Positions 63,226-64,000 of a stretch of 64,000 nucleotides of DNA are shown here, piece after piece. The translations under genes and the position numbers were made by a program. Position 1 is the first letter of the stretch. Every line of letters begins with the position of its first letter. Source of the stretch: Geobacter argillaceus. GTDB taxonomy: Bacteria; Desulfobacterota; Desulfuromonadia; Geobacterales; DSM-12255. The DNA lies in assembly GCF_007830735.1 (NCBI RefSeq), contig NZ_VLLN01000002.1:226922-290921 (forward strand), in the 5' to 3' direction. The notes beneath the pieces were generated by a model that worked only from the letters and a program-made list of their open reading frames with translations, searched no databases and was not told the origin of the DNA.

Positions 63226-63497
63226 AGGCCAAGCTCCCGCTTGGCATCCTGCCAGGGAACGAGATTGCCGGACTCCATCTCCGCAATGCTATTACGTAGA
63301 TGTGTCATCAGCTCCTTGTCGGCCATTACTTCGAGCGTTTCCGAGAGCGCCTCGTACAGTTCCCACGGCATCACCGCCAGCACCGGTTTGCCACGACGGG
63401 TAATCTCCAGAACATCGACCCGGCCTTCATGCATGAGCATTTCAGGCAGGGACGTAAGTTGCTTCCTGGCTTCCATAATCGGCAGTGTGTGTGTCAT
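63222..63497 (-). CDS. Phd/YefM-family antitoxin
   Basis: The protein has 91 residues, starting MTHTLPIMEARKQLTSLPEML at 63497 behind AGGGAGG. The N-terminal Phd-type DNA-binding fold ('VLEITRRGKPVLAVMPWELYEALSETLEVM') is typical. A perfect 10-base inverted repeat lies directly upstream as its operator. Confidence 0.92.
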   Translation of the reverse strand: MTHTLPIMEARKQLTSLPEMLMHEGRVDVLEITRRGKPVLAVMPWELYEALSETLEVMADKELMTHLRNSIAEMESGNLVPWQDAKRELGL

Positions 63498-63508
63498 GGC
63501 AACCTCCC

Positions 63509-63551
63509 TATCTGTACTTTCAAGAGTACAGATAGGCGTTAACATAGTCAA
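63509..63551 (-). promoter_or_regulatory. Promoter and operator of the Phd/RelE-type module
   Basis: TATCTGTACT (63509-63518) and AGTACAGATA (63525-63534) form a perfect inverted repeat with a 6-base spacer. Reading leftward, TTGACT (63551-63546) and TACTCT (63528-63523) form a promoter with 17-base spacing whose -10 lies inside the operator, a layout suited to autorepression. Confidence 0.75.
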
Positions 63552-63557
63552 GCGCAC

Positions 63558-63596
63558 ACAAAAAAAGGCCGCATCGTCAGCAACGATACGGCCTTT
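63558..63596 (-). terminator. Intrinsic terminator upstream of the toxin-antitoxin module
   Basis: AAAGGCCG (63564-63571) with CGGCCTTT (63589-63596), plus inner ATCGT/ACGAT, forms a long stem. On the minus strand TTTTTTT follows. It would stop transcription coming from the IS630 transposase gene. Confidence 0.8.
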
Positions 63597-63690
63597 CGTC
63601 AGAACAGCATAACATTCCCTGCTCCACAAAACTCTTCAGCTTCCTGGCGCGACTGGGATGCCGGAGCTGGGCACTAGTACCTATTAACAT

Positions 63691-64000
<310 letters not shown>

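Overview
The window looks like a chromosomal segment from a member of the Geobacteraceae (Desulfuromonadia). The main clues are a triheme c7 cytochrome very close to Geobacter PpcA, a nine-heme outer-surface-type lipoprotein cytochrome, a histidine kinase whose periplasmic sensor carries a c-heme motif, a PilZ protein, and a complete dcw (division and cell wall) cluster. Most of the sequence is GC-rich with standard Shine-Dalgarno sites and sigma70-type promoters. The last 3 kb is visibly AT-richer and carries mobile and toxin-antitoxin genes. This assignment is inference from gene content.

Layout. 1-5.8 kb: an AsmA/DUF748 gene cut by the window edge, lipA, a 690-base non-coding stretch ending in a structured leader and terminator, a nine-heme cytochrome, a decayed multicopper oxidase and a lipoprotein. 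5.9-21.2 kb: carbohydrate storage and polysaccharide genes (GH13 amylase, glgA, galT, GH57, a nucleotidyltransferase/phosphomannomutase fusion) transcribed leftward behind a GAF histidine kinase and a response regulator, with a heme-type histidine kinase facing the other way, then tatA. 21.3-28.7 kb: a response regulator, uvrB, a LUD protein, comF, a small membrane protein and a JAMM-DinG helicase fusion. 28.8-32.2 kb: ppcA divergent from a membrane-anchored HTH protein, a PilZ protein, an OmpA-type lipoprotein and a small conserved protein. 32.2-52.3 kb: a radical SAM protein and the full dcw cluster in order mraZ, rsmH, ftsL, ftsI, murE, murF, mraY, murD, ftsW, murG, murC, murB, ddl, ftsQ, ftsA, ftsZ, all leftward from one strong promoter with a MraZ-type operator. 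52.5-61.1 kb: housekeeping genes including RNase P RNA, a CAT-anticodon tRNA, Nif3, an RNA methyltransferase, a sirtuin, YbaK, a J-domain protein, an HNH nuclease and a radical SAM enzyme. 61.1-64 kb: an accessory island with a MazEF-type module, a DNA-glycosylase-like gene with a probable frameshift, a Phd/RelE-type module and the end of an IS630-family transposase.

How the genes work together. The dcw genes make lipid II and build the divisome, are packed with 1-4 base overlaps, and end at a strong terminator after ftsZ. The left polysaccharide operon couples a sensor kinase and regulator to sugar-nucleotide and glycogen enzymes. The cytochromes, heme kinase and PilZ protein fit extracellular electron transfer and second-messenger control.

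The most unusual feature of the window is its small repeats. Seven-base-period arrays occur at five loci, two of them inside genes (murB tail, murG linker). Paired-hairpin elements with a shared outer GTAGGGGC repeat lie between dcw genes, and one supplies the murG stop codon. There is also a REP-like hairpin cluster and a 205-base MITE-like element. No CRISPR array, rRNA operon or complete prophage was seen.
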